Shown one piece after another: positions 8,482 through 16,489 of a stretch of 55,115 nt of DNA (position 1 is the first letter of the stretch; the number at the start of each line of letters is the position of its first letter). The position numbers and the translations under genes were made by a program. Source of the DNA: an uncultured Verrucomicrobiales bacterium (GTDB lineage Bacteria; Verrucomicrobiota; Verrucomicrobiia; Verrucomicrobiales; Akkermansiaceae). The stretch is taken from assembly GCA_937991965.1 (NCBI GenBank), contig CALKLP010000063.1, positions 1 through 55,115 of the forward strand. The letters are read 5' to 3'. The notes below the pieces were generated by a model. That model did no database searches and was not told the DNA's origin. It saw only the letters and a list, made by a program, of their open reading frames with translations.

Positions 8482-9900
8482 ATGAAGTCTCGTTTACTTA
8501 TCAAATCCCTCCTCATTGTGGCTGTGCTACTTGTCATTTTGGTGATTTCAGGATACTTCTGGACAAAGTCGTATATCCGTAGCGATGAGTTTAAGCAGAT
8601 CGTGACACATCAGCTCGAAAAGGCGGTTGGTGGCAATGCCACTGTAGGGCAAACGGAGTGGGATGGCTGGCGATTACGGAACGAGAGCGTGCAGGTTCTG
8701 TCGGCGGAGCGGTTTCATGATTTGGAGATTAACCGCTTGAGCATGGAGCTAGATCCACGTGGGTTTTTTGATCGAGTATGGCGGGTCTCTGATCTGAATA
8801 TTCGGGAGCTTTCAGTGAATTTCTCTCCTTCCCCTGATCTAGAGCAACGAGCTCCTTTTGAGCCTAGTGTATCACCGGTGAAAATGGGGGTGAAGGACAT
8901 TGGAAAAGCGTGGTTGCCGCGAAGAGCTGAGGTAGATTACATTTCTGTAGATAATGCGAACGGGATCTTTGAGGCGCAGAAGCTCAGTGGGCAATGGCAA
9001 AACGTAGCTGTCAAACTGGAGAGAGAGGGGAAAGATTACCGTTTTTCTGTACCACGTGGGATGCTTTCGTTCGATCGCTACCCAGATTTTGAATGGCTTG
9101 TATCAACCTGTCAGGGGCGTTTGAAACCTTCTGCCGTATTTTTCGACTCAGAGCTCACTCATGACTCTGCGGTGCTGAGTGTGAGTGGCGAAAAAGACTT
9201 CGCTGGAGCGGCTAGCCTACAAGGAAGCCTCCGCGACTTACCAGTAGAGAGGCTCCTGCCGCCTGATTGGCAAAAGAGGATCGGAGGATTATTACAGGCA
9301 AACTTCACCGCGCATCTCGACACGAACTCGACGTCATCTGGCTCCGCCCACGTTACTCAAGCCACTCTGACTGCCTTGCCCATGCTAGACATCATCGCGG
9401 ATAAAACAGGTATCGATAAATTCCGCACGATTCGTTTTGATATCTGTGAGGCAGATTTTGAGACTCTTAACGATACCATGCAAGCGGAAAACATCGTGAT
9501 CGAAAGCGAGGGGTTCCTAAAAATCACGGGGGCGTATACGCATTCGGCGCAGGTATCTCAAGGGAGTTTTGAGATTGGGATTGCAGAGGAGGTTATGCCA
9601 CAAATGCCTGCTGGCACGAACGAGCTGTTTGCAACCCCTAAGGACGGATATTTCTGGACGACGATGAACCTCTCTTATCAAGATGGAAAGTGGAAGGAGG
9701 ATCTCTCACCACGGCTCATCACAGTGGCGCTGCGTGCGCTCATGGGCGGAGCTACCAATAAGGCGAACAATATTCTAGAATCGCTGGCCCCAAAGCAAAA
9801 AGAAGCTGGTGAGGAAAATGCCGTAGACGAGCTCCTGAAAACAGGAGAAGGTTTGATCCAAAAAGGCGCGAAGTCATTCTTTGATCTGCTGGGGAAATGA
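8482..9900 (+). CDS. AsmA-like membrane-anchored protein of unknown function
   Basis: A 472-residue protein with one N-terminal membrane helix (about residues 7-27, LLIVAVLLVILVISGYFW), then SDEFKQIV at the start of a long beta-rich region without cofactor motifs. An N-terminal anchor followed by repeated beta strands and a segment like the AsmA C-terminal region (GSARVTQ-type strands, then a helix near 290-330) fits the AsmA/DUF748-type periplasmic proteins linked to lipid transport or outer-membrane homeostasis. That link is inference from architecture. No operon partner follows; the next gene is 200 bases away. Confidence 0.55.
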   Translation: MKSRLLIKSLLIVAVLLVILVISGYFWTKSYIRSDEFKQIVTHQLEKAVGGNATVGQTEWDGWRLRNESVQVLSAERFHDLEINRLSMELDPRGFFDRVWRVSDLNIRELSVNFSPSPDLEQRAPFEPSVSPVKMGVKDIGKAWLPRRAEVDYISVDNANGIFEAQKLSGQWQNVAVKLEREGKDYRFSVPRGMLSFDRYPDFEWLVSTCQGRLKPSAVFFDSELTHDSAVLSVSGEKDFAGAASLQGSLRDLPVERLLPPDWQKRIGGLLQANFTAHLDTNSTSSGSAHVTQATLTALPMLDIIADKTGIDKFRTIRFDICEADFETLNDTMQAENIVIESEGFLKITGAYTHSAQVSQGSFEIGIAEEVMPQMPAGTNELFATPKDGYFWTTMNLSYQDGKWKEDLSPRLITVALRALMGGATNKANNILESLAPKQKEAGEENAVDELLKTGEGLIQKGAKSFFDLLGK

Positions 9901-10102
9901 CCTCGCGCAGAGATTTAGATTAGAGCGGATTCAACTGAAATTCGTAATAGTCAAAAACCTGTTTTTTCTAGCAAAAACTATTCGCAGAATTCGAGTAATT
10001 CGCGGTGCAAACAGAATGACTCCCATCAAGATATCACGATGTGATGATTTTTATGAAAAATTTACTGCACATTCTGGAATTATCCCCTAAGGCCTTAGCT
10101 AT

Positions 10103-11023
10103 ATGAATACTCCTGTGATTATTGGTGGAACGATAGCGATTGATAATGTCGCGACTCCGACAGCTTCGGTTGAGAATGTGTTAGGTGGCTCGGCGGCTTT
10201 TGCCTCGGTGTCTTGTTCTTACTTTACGGATGCGACCCACTTGCTGGGAGTAGTTGGGTGTGACTTCCCGCAGGACTTCCTCGGCCTCTTCGCGCAGAAG
10301 GGCATTAACCTCGATGGGATCGAACACTCAGAGAAAGAGTCCTTCGTGTGGACCGGAAAGTATCTGGAGGGAATGGCCGATCGTGAGACGATCGACGTTG
10401 CCATCAATGTGCTCGAAGACTGGCAGGTCAAGGTGCCAGCCGCCGTGGCGGATTGCCCGATCGTGGTGCTGGCCAACATGTCTCCGGAGAACCAGCTCCA
10501 AATGCTCTCCCAAATCACCGCCGAGAAGTCGTTCGTGATCGCAGATACCATGGATCTCTGGATCAACATCGCGCGTGAGCCGCTCGGTGAGGTCTTGAAG
10601 AAGATTGACTGTCTCGTCCTGAACGAGGGAGAGGCTAAGATGCTCTCAGAGGAATCGAACCTCATTCTGGCGGGTGAGAAATTGCGCGCGCTTGGTCCAG
10701 AATACGTGATCATCAAGGTTGGCGAATTCGGTTCCTACCTCTTCGGCGCAGAGGACACCTTTTACCGTGTGCCTGCCTTTCCTCTGAAAAACTTTGTCGA
10801 TCCGACTGGAGCAGGAGACTCGTTCCTCGGCGCCATGGCGGGGTATCTATCGGGACTCCAAAAGCTCGACTTCAGCGCAGTAGAATTACGCGACGCCATG
10901 GTCAGAGGCTCAGTAGCCTCCAGCTTCACCTGTGAGGATTTCTCCACCCATGCCCTAGAAGCGGCCACCCGAGCTGATATTGATGCGCGGATGGCTCAGT
11001 TGAAAGAGATGAGTTGCTGGTAA
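10103..11023 (+). CDS. PfkB-family carbohydrate kinase
   Basis: A 306-residue ribokinase-like sugar or nucleoside kinase. The N-terminal GG motif (VLGGSAAFASVSC) and the C-terminal PfkB signature DPTGAGDSFLGAMAG, holding the anion hole and the catalytic Asp, are intact. LVLNEGEAKML matches the central conserved N-x-x-E segment. It should phosphorylate a sugar or nucleoside using ATP in the cytoplasm; the specificity is not readable. The gene stands alone and is followed at once by the last attC site of a relic integron, so it marks the left, non-cassette flank of that element. Confidence 0.88.
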   Translation: MNTPVIIGGTIAIDNVATPTASVENVLGGSAAFASVSCSYFTDATHLLGVVGCDFPQDFLGLFAQKGINLDGIEHSEKESFVWTGKYLEGMADRETIDVAINVLEDWQVKVPAAVADCPIVVLANMSPENQLQMLSQITAEKSFVIADTMDLWINIAREPLGEVLKKIDCLVLNEGEAKMLSEESNLILAGEKLRALGPEYVIIKVGEFGSYLFGAEDTFYRVPAFPLKNFVDPTGAGDSFLGAMAGYLSGLQKLDFSAVELRDAMVRGSVASSFTCEDFSTHALEAATRADIDARMAQLKEMSCW

Positions 11024-11061
11024 GGTGCGAGGGGCGAAGCCCTGATAAATATCAGTTTATG

Positions 11062-11186
11062 TTGGAACGTCGAAGTCCTCTCACACCTGCCCGAGGGCGA
11101 GGCTTCGACTGTGGGTTGAAGGTTGAATGATCATAGCGAATTGAACTCGAGGCGGGGCAGGTGTTGAGAGCGACGCCTTGTTAGGC
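11062..11186 (-). other. Integron attC recombination site
   Basis: Read on the minus strand, the R'' core GCCTAAC (11186-11180) overlaps the stop codon of the cassette gene, as usual in integron cassettes. Two long arms, 11155-11170 and 11078-11092, pair as CTCTC(A)ACACCTGCCC, a 15-bp stem with one unpaired A like the extrahelical bases that set strand choice. The other end has the conserved GTT triplet (11068-11066). Its outer bases (GTTCCAA) depart from GTTRRRY, as can happen when the last cassette abuts ordinary DNA. The length of 125 bases is within the known attC range. Confidence 0.8.
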
Positions 11187-11938
11187 TTGTTGTTGCTTCG
11201 GAGGAAGGCAACGAATCACCAATTCGCTCAAAACTTTGCAGTTCGGTTCAAATCGAAGGATGAACTCATAGGTATCCGAACCTCCGTGGTCATAGTCGAT
11301 GAACCCACGCTTAATCGCGGTCGTCATAAAGCCCAGCTTGCCAAGCTCTCTAGCCCAACGTCCGTAAGCAACTCCAAGATCCAACGGACTTATGTCTCGT
11401 GAACTGAAGGAGCCGTGGCTCGTAGAAAACTCTTCGTCGTGCCAGGGTATCACGATCGCGCCTCCCTCCCACTCATTCTTAGCTAGCCCACGGTTATCTT
11501 CATCAGCCTTCACTGCCTCCTCATGGTATTGCTTCATAAAGGCGATGAGATCAGCGTCACCTAGTGCTTCGGCTGCACCAAAGACCTCCTCTTCATCAGT
11601 GGTTGCCATTCTGTCATCGGCAATAATCTTTGCGGTGAGGTATCCCACGATGCGAGGCCCAATAATCTTCGATTTGGCAAAACAGATTCTCCGATATGCA
11701 TCGAATAGAGCTTCACTGTGACTCTCACTATCTAGGATCTTGGAAAGGGATTGGTCAATATCACCCGGATCGCCAGTCAACTTTTCCTCCGTTAACCCTG
11801 CGACAAACCCCTCGATCATTTTCTCAGAACGAAACTTGGTCCAACGCTCGATTACTCGCCCAGCAAATCGCTTCGCAAGGAACCCTCCAACCGAGGTGGC
11901 GAGTTTAGTTTCGATGCCAGTCATGACTCTTTGCCTAA
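11068..11938 (-). mobile_element. Integron gene cassette (single, relic integron)
   Basis: The cassette runs from the core site GTTAGGC at 11939-11933 (minus strand) to the GTT triplet of the attC at 11068. It is about 870 bases long and holds one gene whose ATG is 9 bases from the core site and whose stop sits in the attC. An integron integrase C-terminal remnant lies on the other side (12199-12315), transcribed away from the cassette, which is the classical IntI-attI-cassette layout. No second attC was found to the left, so this is one trapped cassette rather than an array. Confidence 0.75.
11181..11924 (-). CDS. Unknown cassette-encoded protein
   Basis: A 247-residue protein that I do not recognise. 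It has no signal peptide and no clear membrane helix. The N-terminal part (1-150) is helical with a short amphipathic start (GGFLAKRFAGRVIERW), and a central acidic helical stretch (DRMATTDEEEVFGAAEALGDADLIAFM) weakly recalls TerB-like helical domains. The C-terminal part is mixed and ends in KQQQA. The gene is the only cargo of an integron cassette. Cassette genes often encode toxin-antitoxin, anti-phage or resistance functions, but nothing in the sequence picks one. The promoter is probably supplied by the old attI region. Confidence 0.75.
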   Translation of the reverse strand: MTGIETKLATSVGGFLAKRFAGRVIERWTKFRSEKMIEGFVAGLTEEKLTGDPGDIDQSLSKILDSESHSEALFDAYRRICFAKSKIIGPRIVGYLTAKIIADDRMATTDEEEVFGAAEALGDADLIAFMKQYHEEAVKADEDNRGLAKNEWEGGAIVIPWHDEEFSTSHGSFSSRDISPLDLGVAYGRWARELGKLGFMTTAIKRGFIDYDHGGSDTYEFILRFEPNCKVLSELVIRCLPPKQQQA

Positions 11939-11939
11939 C
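11933..11939 (-). other. Integron core site at the 5' end of the cassette
   Basis: On the minus strand the sequence GTTAGGC (11939-11933) fits the GTTRRRY consensus exactly and equals the core in the R'' half of the downstream attC. The integrase cuts after the G, so the cassette begins with TTAGGC, 9 bases before the ATG of the cassette gene. Bases to the right would be the original attI. Confidence 0.7.
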
Positions 11940-12198
11940 AGTATTAGATCACTCCCCTCGTGGTGATATACGCACTTTGCTTTTGGGCTGGTAGTAAAGG
12001 ATTGATCATGAACTTGAGGTAAGTATGTATAAGGGTTTGCGTGGATGAGCAAGGAGAAAGTAGATCTTCTAATTTCATTTAATCCTCCTGAACTATCAGA
12101 CTATCCGTAACAATCAATATACAAAGTATCAAGAGAAGCGAAGGAGTTAAAAAGATATTTACGGAGAGGGGGGTGTTCAATTAAGTATGTTTATATGA
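11940..12198. other. Region between core site and intI remnant, no intact gene
   Basis: These bases should hold attI and the lost 5' part of the integrase. I see only short frames: MSKEKVDLLISFNPPELSD from 12045 ends at TAA 12108, and the following frame reads KELKRYLRR before another stop. They may be decayed integrase, but similarity is not evident. No clear promoter or hairpin was found. Confidence 0.4.
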
Positions 12199-12315
12199 AC
12201 GCATTTAAGGCATTCTGATGTGAAGACCACTGAGATCTATACTCATGTAACTGCCAAGGTCGGGAACACTGGCGTGAAGAGCCCGCTGGATCGTGTTGCA
12301 CAAAGCTCTGTTTAG
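12199..12315 (+). pseudogene. Integron integrase (IntI) C-terminal remnant
   Basis: After an in-frame stop at 12196 the frame reads LRHSDVKTTEIYTHV, then GVKSPLDRV, and ends at TAG 12313-12315. This is the end of a tyrosine recombinase: HxD-TT-IYTHV contains the second conserved His and the nucleophilic Tyr, and the GV(K/R)SPLD tail is characteristic of IntI rather than XerC/D. The invariant Gly before that His appears as Arg. Only about 37 codons survive of roughly 320. The bases to the left (11940-12198) hold short broken frames, one starting MSKEKVDLL at 12045, that may be further debris. Confidence 0.75.
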
Positions 12316-12334
12316 GAGAATCTCCAAGGGGGTG

Positions 12335-13027
12335 CTAAAAGAGCTTCACGGAGGACATGCCACCGTCGGCAGAGAGGACTTGTCCTGTGATGAATTTGCT
12401 TTGGTCGCTCAGCAGAAGGGTGGTGAGGGCAGCGAGGTCTTGTGGGTCACCTACTTGGTTGAGCGGGTGGCGTTTGGCGGAGGCTTGGCGCTTGGTGTCG
12501 TCACCGAGCAGGGCGGAGGCCAGCGGGGTGTCGGTGAGAGAGGGCGCGATGGCATTGACGCGGATTTTAGGCGCGAGCTCAGCGGCGAGGGAGCGGGTGA
12601 GACCTTCGATCGCTCCTTTTGCCATTGCGATGGAGGCGTGGTAGGGCATGCCGGTTTGCACCGCGACGGTGGAGAAGAGTACGACGGAGGCGAGGGGAGA
12701 TTTTTTGAGCGCAGGAAGGGCTTGCTGGAGGCAGTGGACCGCTCCTTGCGCATTAATGGCGTAATCCTGCGTAAAGTCCGCGCTGGTGAGGCGGTGAAAG
12801 GGCTTGAGGTTAATGGAGCCAGGGAAATAGACGAGCCCATCTAGGGTGTCTGGGAGGTCGAGATCGCTCGGGGCGGTGGCCTCGAAGGGTTGGGTCTCGA
12901 TCCCGAGGGCTTGTAGTGGTTCTGGGTTCCGAACCGCGGCGATCACGCGGTGGCCTTGTTCCTTAAGCTGTTTTGCGGTCTCGTATCCAATGCCTGAGTT
13001 TCCTCCAATAATCAAAATCGTTTTCAT
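12335..13027 (-). CDS. Short-chain dehydrogenase/reductase, atypical active site
   Basis: A 230-residue classical-length SDR. The cofactor motif GGNSGIG is at residues 8-14, the structural Asn motif INAQGAV near 93 and the tail VLSADGGM are normal. When aligned on the catalytic Lys (MAKGAIEGLTR), the usual Tyr of YxxxK is Ile; a Tyr and a His lie eight and seven residues before the Lys instead. This HASIAMAK form occurs in a recognisable SDR subgroup, so it is probably conserved rather than damage. The substrate is unknown. The gene is divergent from the HIT gene with a 31-base gap. Confidence 0.85.
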   Translation of the reverse strand: MKTILIIGGNSGIGYETAKQLKEQGHRVIAAVRNPEPLQALGIETQPFEATAPSDLDLPDTLDGLVYFPGSINLKPFHRLTSADFTQDYAINAQGAVHCLQQALPALKKSPLASVVLFSTVAVQTGMPYHASIAMAKGAIEGLTRSLAAELAPKIRVNAIAPSLTDTPLASALLGDDTKRQASAKRHPLNQVGDPQDLAALTTLLLSDQSKFITGQVLSADGGMSSVKLF

Positions 13028-13058
13028 AGTTTGCTATACAAATAGCTAAACCCGCTTT

Positions 13059-13472
13059 ATGAATGCGCAAACGATGATGGAAAATTTTTCGCTCCACCCG
13101 CGCCTCGCGGCCGACTGTTTTGAACTCGGGAAGCTCACGCTGAGCCGGCTCTTGCTCCTGAACAATGCGCATTACAAGTGGCTCATTCTGGTGCCAGAAG
13201 TCTCGGTAGAACAACTCCACTTGATGAGTGCGGAAGAACGGCAAACTCTCCAAGCGGAGGCGCAAGAGGTATCGGCACTTCTCGAGGAGCACTACGCCCC
13301 GCGCAGAATTAATGTCGGCGCACTGGGGAACCTAGTGCCTCAGCTTCACTATCATATCGTCGCTCGCACAGAGGATGACCCCGCGTGGCCAGGGCCAGTA
13401 TGGGGTCATGAAGAATCAATTTCGTATACTGAGGCAGAGATAGAGGCAGTTAGGAGTAAGCTCTTTGGCTAG
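13059..13472 (+). CDS. HIT-family nucleotide-binding protein
   Basis: A 137-residue histidine-triad protein. The motif reads QLHYHIVAR, so the first His of HxHxH is Gln, as in a well-known subgroup related to nucleotide hydrolases/transferases; the catalytic central His is kept. The preceding GALGNLVPQ and LLLNNAHYKWLILVP strands also match. It should bind a nucleotide phosphate and cleave a phospho-ester or phosphoramidate; the natural substrate is unknown. It sits back to back with the SDR gene and ends about 125 bases before the DUF6922/AbiEii pair. Confidence 0.85.
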   Translation: MNAQTMMENFSLHPRLAADCFELGKLTLSRLLLLNNAHYKWLILVPEVSVEQLHLMSAEERQTLQAEAQEVSALLEEHYAPRRINVGALGNLVPQLHYHIVARTEDDPAWPGPVWGHEESISYTEAEIEAVRSKLFG

Positions 13473-13598
13473 TCTGAAATGTGAGTTCGAGTTAGATGGT
13501 GAGTGCTAGACGTCGAACAGAAATGTGGTTACCCATCCGAACATGAATGCTCAATTGCATTGCCAAAACGGGATGGATGTTTAAGGATAGAACGCAAG

Positions 13599-13889
13599 AT
13601 GCTAGCGAACGCTCACTTTTCAGACCATCTTTTTTGGGATTGTGATGATGTCGATCTCGATAAGAACGAGGTTTGGCTCTGTCAGCGGGTCTTGGAATAT
13701 GGGGTGTTAACGGACTGGGAGATGTTAGTGAAGCTCTATGGAAAGGCGCGCATCAGAGAGGCGGTTCTAAAAATGCGCACTCTCAAAGATAAGCCACGCG
13801 CCTTTGTGTGTTGTGTCTTAAATATTGAAGAAAACTCTCTAAGATGTTACAAAAACAAGCAGTTCCAGATAGCCTCTTGGCAATATTAG
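13599..13889 (+). CDS. DUF6922-like protein, putative antitoxin partner
   Basis: The likely protein begins MLANAHFSDHLFWD (ATG 13599, AAGGA about 12 bases upstream); the same frame extends to a GTG at 13503 but the added residues look non-native. At about 96 residues it is helical, with the DHLFWDCD and RVLEYG-x2-DW-x2-L motifs I associate with DUF6922. In many genomes this small protein precedes an AbiEii/AbiGii-type nucleotidyltransferase, exactly as here, with a 46-base overlap between the two genes. A neutraliser or DNA-binding role is inferred from that pairing. Name recall is from memory and should be tested. Confidence 0.65.
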   Translation: MLANAHFSDHLFWDCDDVDLDKNEVWLCQRVLEYGVLTDWEMLVKLYGKARIREAVLKMRTLKDKPRAFVCCVLNIEENSLRCYKNKQFQIASWQY

Positions 13890-14455
13890 AGCCAGTGGGG
13901 CTCTTTTTCTCTCAGCACATGTTCTACCTAGCTGGTGGAACTGCGCTTGCGTTGCGTTTGGGGCATCGCCTTTCGGTAGATTTAGATTTTTTCACGCCTG
14001 CTCCGTTTTCGGTCGAAGCTTTAGAAGCGGAGATGATTGCGGTATTTCCGGAGATTCAAGTGATCTCAAAAACAAGAGGTTCGATTTGTGCCGTGATCAA
14101 TGGAGTAAAAGTAGAGGCCTTTCATTACCCGACTGAGACTCTCGAAGCAACGGAGCTTGTCGAGGGAGTTTGCTATGCGAGTTTGGAGGATAATGCAGGA
14201 ATGAAGCTCTCTGCGCTAGTGAATCGGGGAACGAAAAAGGATTTTACGGATGTTTGCGCGCTGCTGGAGGTGTTTTCCCTTAAGCAGCTCTTGGCCCTGT
14301 ATGATCAAAAGTATCCGAACTCAAACAGCTTTATGCTCTTAACGAGCCTTACCTATTTTACCGATGCAGAGAAGGAGGCCGATCCCGTTTTTCTGACCGA
14401 TCATACATGGGAGAAGGTAAAGAATAAGATTACTCAGGCGGTGCAGGCTTTGTAA
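13844..14455 (+). CDS. Nucleotidyltransferase, AbiEii/AbiGii toxin family
   Basis: A 203-residue MNT-fold protein. The N-terminal GGTALALRLGHRLSVDLDFF segment contains the GG-(T)A motif and the DxD metal-binding pair (D-L-D) of AbiEii-type nucleotidyltransferases; KLSALVNRGTKKDFTDVCAL is the conserved C-terminal helix motif. Characterised AbiEii toxins transfer nucleotides to RNA, and the family is used in type IV toxin-antitoxin and abortive infection systems. It overlaps the DUF6922-like gene by 46 bases and shares its direction, so the two form one unit. No transposase or recombinase is next to it. Confidence 0.8.
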   Translation: MLQKQAVPDSLLAILEPVGLFFSQHMFYLAGGTALALRLGHRLSVDLDFFTPAPFSVEALEAEMIAVFPEIQVISKTRGSICAVINGVKVEAFHYPTETLEATELVEGVCYASLEDNAGMKLSALVNRGTKKDFTDVCALLEVFSLKQLLALYDQKYPNSNSFMLLTSLTYFTDAEKEADPVFLTDHTWEKVKNKITQAVQAL

Positions 14456-14492
14456 CACTTACGCTGGTCGCCTTAAACGTAGGGATAATAAA

Positions 14493-14511
14493 AAGCGACG
14501 AGTCGTCGCTT
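14493..14511 (-). terminator. Rho-independent terminator of the ndh gene
   Basis: A perfect 8-bp stem AAGCGACG / CGTCGCTT with loop ACT lies between the convergent AbiEii-type gene and ndh genes. On the minus strand the stem is followed by TTTATTA, a good U-rich tail; on the plus strand the tail is CTATTA, weaker, so it chiefly serves ndh and may work both ways. Confidence 0.7.
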
Positions 14512-14548
14512 CTATTAGGCGTGTGCTTCCTCGTAATGAGGAAATTCC

Positions 14549-15823
14549 CTAGTCTAGCTTTTCCTCCGCGGAGGAGGTGAAGATGCGTGCTCCGGGTAGG
14601 TTACGGACGAAGGCCCAGTACCATGCTCCGGTGACGCTGACCATGCTGCGGACATCGATGAGGAAGAGAAGGTGAATGACAAGCCAGACGAGCCATCCGA
14701 AGAAGCCGTTGAACTTGAGGCCGTTGACATCTACGATGGCAGCGTATTTCCCGATGATGGCCATTTTTCCTTTGTCCTTGTAGGAGAAGGGTTCAGTGAC
14801 GCGGCGGCCGAGTTCTTTATCGAGGATGGTATCACACGCGTATTCACCGCCTTGGACGGCTGCGGGTGCGACTCCTGGGACAAAGCCTTCGCCGTTCTTA
14901 GCTGCAGCGGTGTCTCCGATGATGAAGACGTTCTCATGAGAAGGGAGCTGGAGCTTTTCGTTCACGATGACGAGTCCTCCGCGGGTGAGTTCTGCACCGA
15001 GTTTCTTGGTAAGCGGAGTGGCTTGGACCCCTGCGGTCCAGATGATGGTGCTGGCATCGATCGTAGAGCCGTCCTTAAGCGTGAGCTTGTTTGGCTCGAT
15101 GTTGGAGACCATGGCGTTGGTCATGACCTCGACGCCGATTTTCTCTAGATGCTTCTGCGTGTATTGGCTTTGGTCCTCATCGAACACGCCGAGAACGTTT
15201 GGCATGCCCTCAATGAGGACGATGCGGAGGGTGGCAGGGTCAAAGTTTTTGAAGCTGTTCTTCATTTGGTCTTTGATCAGGTCTGCAAAGGCGCCGGCAA
15301 GCTCGACTCCAGTTGGGCCGCCACCGACGATCGCGACGGTTGCGAGGAATTGCTTCTCTTCCTCGTTGCTTGAGTTTTCTGCGAGCTCTAGATTACGCAG
15401 GACTTTCTTACGGATGTTGAAGGCGCCGGAGAGGGTCTTCATTTGGTGAACATGCTCGGCCCATTGGTCTTGGCCAAAGAAGCTGGTCTGCGCACCTGTA
15501 GCCATCACGAGGTAATCGTAGGAAAGGTCTACGCCGTTCTCGAGTTTTACGATTTTTCCATCGAGGTCGAAGTCAGTCGCGAGATCATAGAGAACAGTAA
15601 CATTCTCTTGGCTCTTAAAGATACTACGGATGGGACGGGCGATCTGGGGCGCAGGTAGGTTCGCGGTCGCAACTTGGTATAGAAGAGGCTGGAATAAGTG
15701 GTGGTTTCGGCGATCAACGAGAGTGACGTGCACGTTCTCATTTTTAGCCAGTTTTTTTACACACGCAATACCACCGAAGCCTGCTCCGATAACTACCACA
15801 TTAATCTTTTTTGTCGCGCTCAT
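14549..15823 (-). CDS. ndh: Type II NADH dehydrogenase (NDH-2)
   Basis: A 424-residue single-subunit flavoprotein. The FAD motif GAGFGGIACVKKL is at residues 13-25, the HHLFQPLLYQVATA segment follows, the second dinucleotide motif GGGPTGVELAGA is near 165-176, and GDTAAA lies near 300. The C-terminal hydrophobic helix (GFFGWLVWLVIHLLFLID) gives membrane association. It should transfer electrons from NADH to quinone without pumping protons. The gene is alone, with a strong terminator after it and about 185 bases of upstream non-coding DNA. Confidence 0.9.
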   Translation of the reverse strand: MSATKKINVVVIGAGFGGIACVKKLAKNENVHVTLVDRRNHHLFQPLLYQVATANLPAPQIARPIRSIFKSQENVTVLYDLATDFDLDGKIVKLENGVDLSYDYLVMATGAQTSFFGQDQWAEHVHQMKTLSGAFNIRKKVLRNLELAENSSNEEEKQFLATVAIVGGGPTGVELAGAFADLIKDQMKNSFKNFDPATLRIVLIEGMPNVLGVFDEDQSQYTQKHLEKIGVEVMTNAMVSNIEPNKLTLKDGSTIDASTIIWTAGVQATPLTKKLGAELTRGGLVIVNEKLQLPSHENVFIIGDTAAAKNGEGFVPGVAPAAVQGGEYACDTILDKELGRRVTEPFSYKDKGKMAIIGKYAAIVDVNGLKFNGFFGWLVWLVIHLLFLIDVRSMVSVTGAWYWAFVRNLPGARIFTSSAEEKLD

Positions 15824-16009
15824 TATAGTCCTGAAAATAGAGTTTTGGGGAGAATAGTCTACTCACCTAATGAGATCGAAACCTCACAATTACTGCCATG
15901 AGCTTAATTCACTGGGAATTCAACCTTTTTCCCGATAATTTCGCAGATTGGTTGATCCGCTTGTAACATTTTTCACAAACTTCTGCAGATCATTTGCTTA
16001 ACGCGAGTT

Positions 16010-16489
16010 TTGGGGATACCTTCAGCAGTGATCGTTCATCATCTTAAGCAAACGCAGGTCTTACCCTTATCCATGGATGAGGCATGGGAATTCTTCTCTA
16101 CGCCAAGAAACCTTGATTCCATGACTCCAGATGACCTGGGGTTTAAGATCACCTATCTACCCTCTGAGAAGATGTATGCGGGTCAAATTATTACCTACAA
16201 GGTCATGATTTTCCCGAAAGTGTGGGTGCCTTGGGTAACAGAGATTTCTCATGTGGATGAGGGGAAGAGTTTTATTGATCAGCAGATTTCGGGGCCGTAT
16301 AAGCTGTGGCACCACTTACACTCCTTTGAACCCCATGAACAAGGAGTATTGATGACAGACTTAGTGCATTATTCTATTGGGTATTCCTTGTTAGGGGAGA
16401 TTCCGCATCAACTATTTGTGCGTAAGAAGCTGGAGGAGATTTTTAATTTTCGCAAAAAGATCTTATCAGAAAAATTTCCGCTTACCTAG
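16010..16489 (+). CDS. SRPBCC-fold (START-like) protein
   Basis: A 159-residue protein. The pattern LPLSMDEAWEFFSTPRNLDSMTP near the N-terminus, the repeated beta strands and the C-terminal helix ending RKKILSE fit the SRPBCC ligand-binding fold (CDP-paratose-epimerase-like group). Such proteins bind lipids or other hydrophobic ligands; nothing points to one ligand. The TTG at 16010 is the longest start, and a GTG at 16028 is an equal alternative because no clear ribosome site decides it. A 9-bp hairpin follows immediately after the stop. Confidence 0.7.
   Translation: MGIPSAVIVHHLKQTQVLPLSMDEAWEFFSTPRNLDSMTPDDLGFKITYLPSEKMYAGQIITYKVMIFPKVWVPWVTEISHVDEGKSFIDQQISGPYKLWHHLHSFEPHEQGVLMTDLVHYSIGYSLLGEIPHQLFVRKKLEEIFNFRKKILSEKFPLT

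Noticed and set aside
9881-10090. Frame of 69 codons after the AsmA-like gene
   Set aside because: It overlaps the end of the AsmA-like gene, has no ribosome site or family motif, and its composition is like non-coding DNA.
12293-12844. 183-codon plus-strand frame over the SDR gene
   Set aside because: It is the antisense shadow of the SDR gene, rich in Gly and Arg from GC-rich codons, with no known motif.
13491-14520. The AbiEii pair as a second integron cassette
   Set aside because: A GTTAGAT at 13491-13497 fits the core consensus, but there is no attC fold after the toxin gene, so the match is probably chance.
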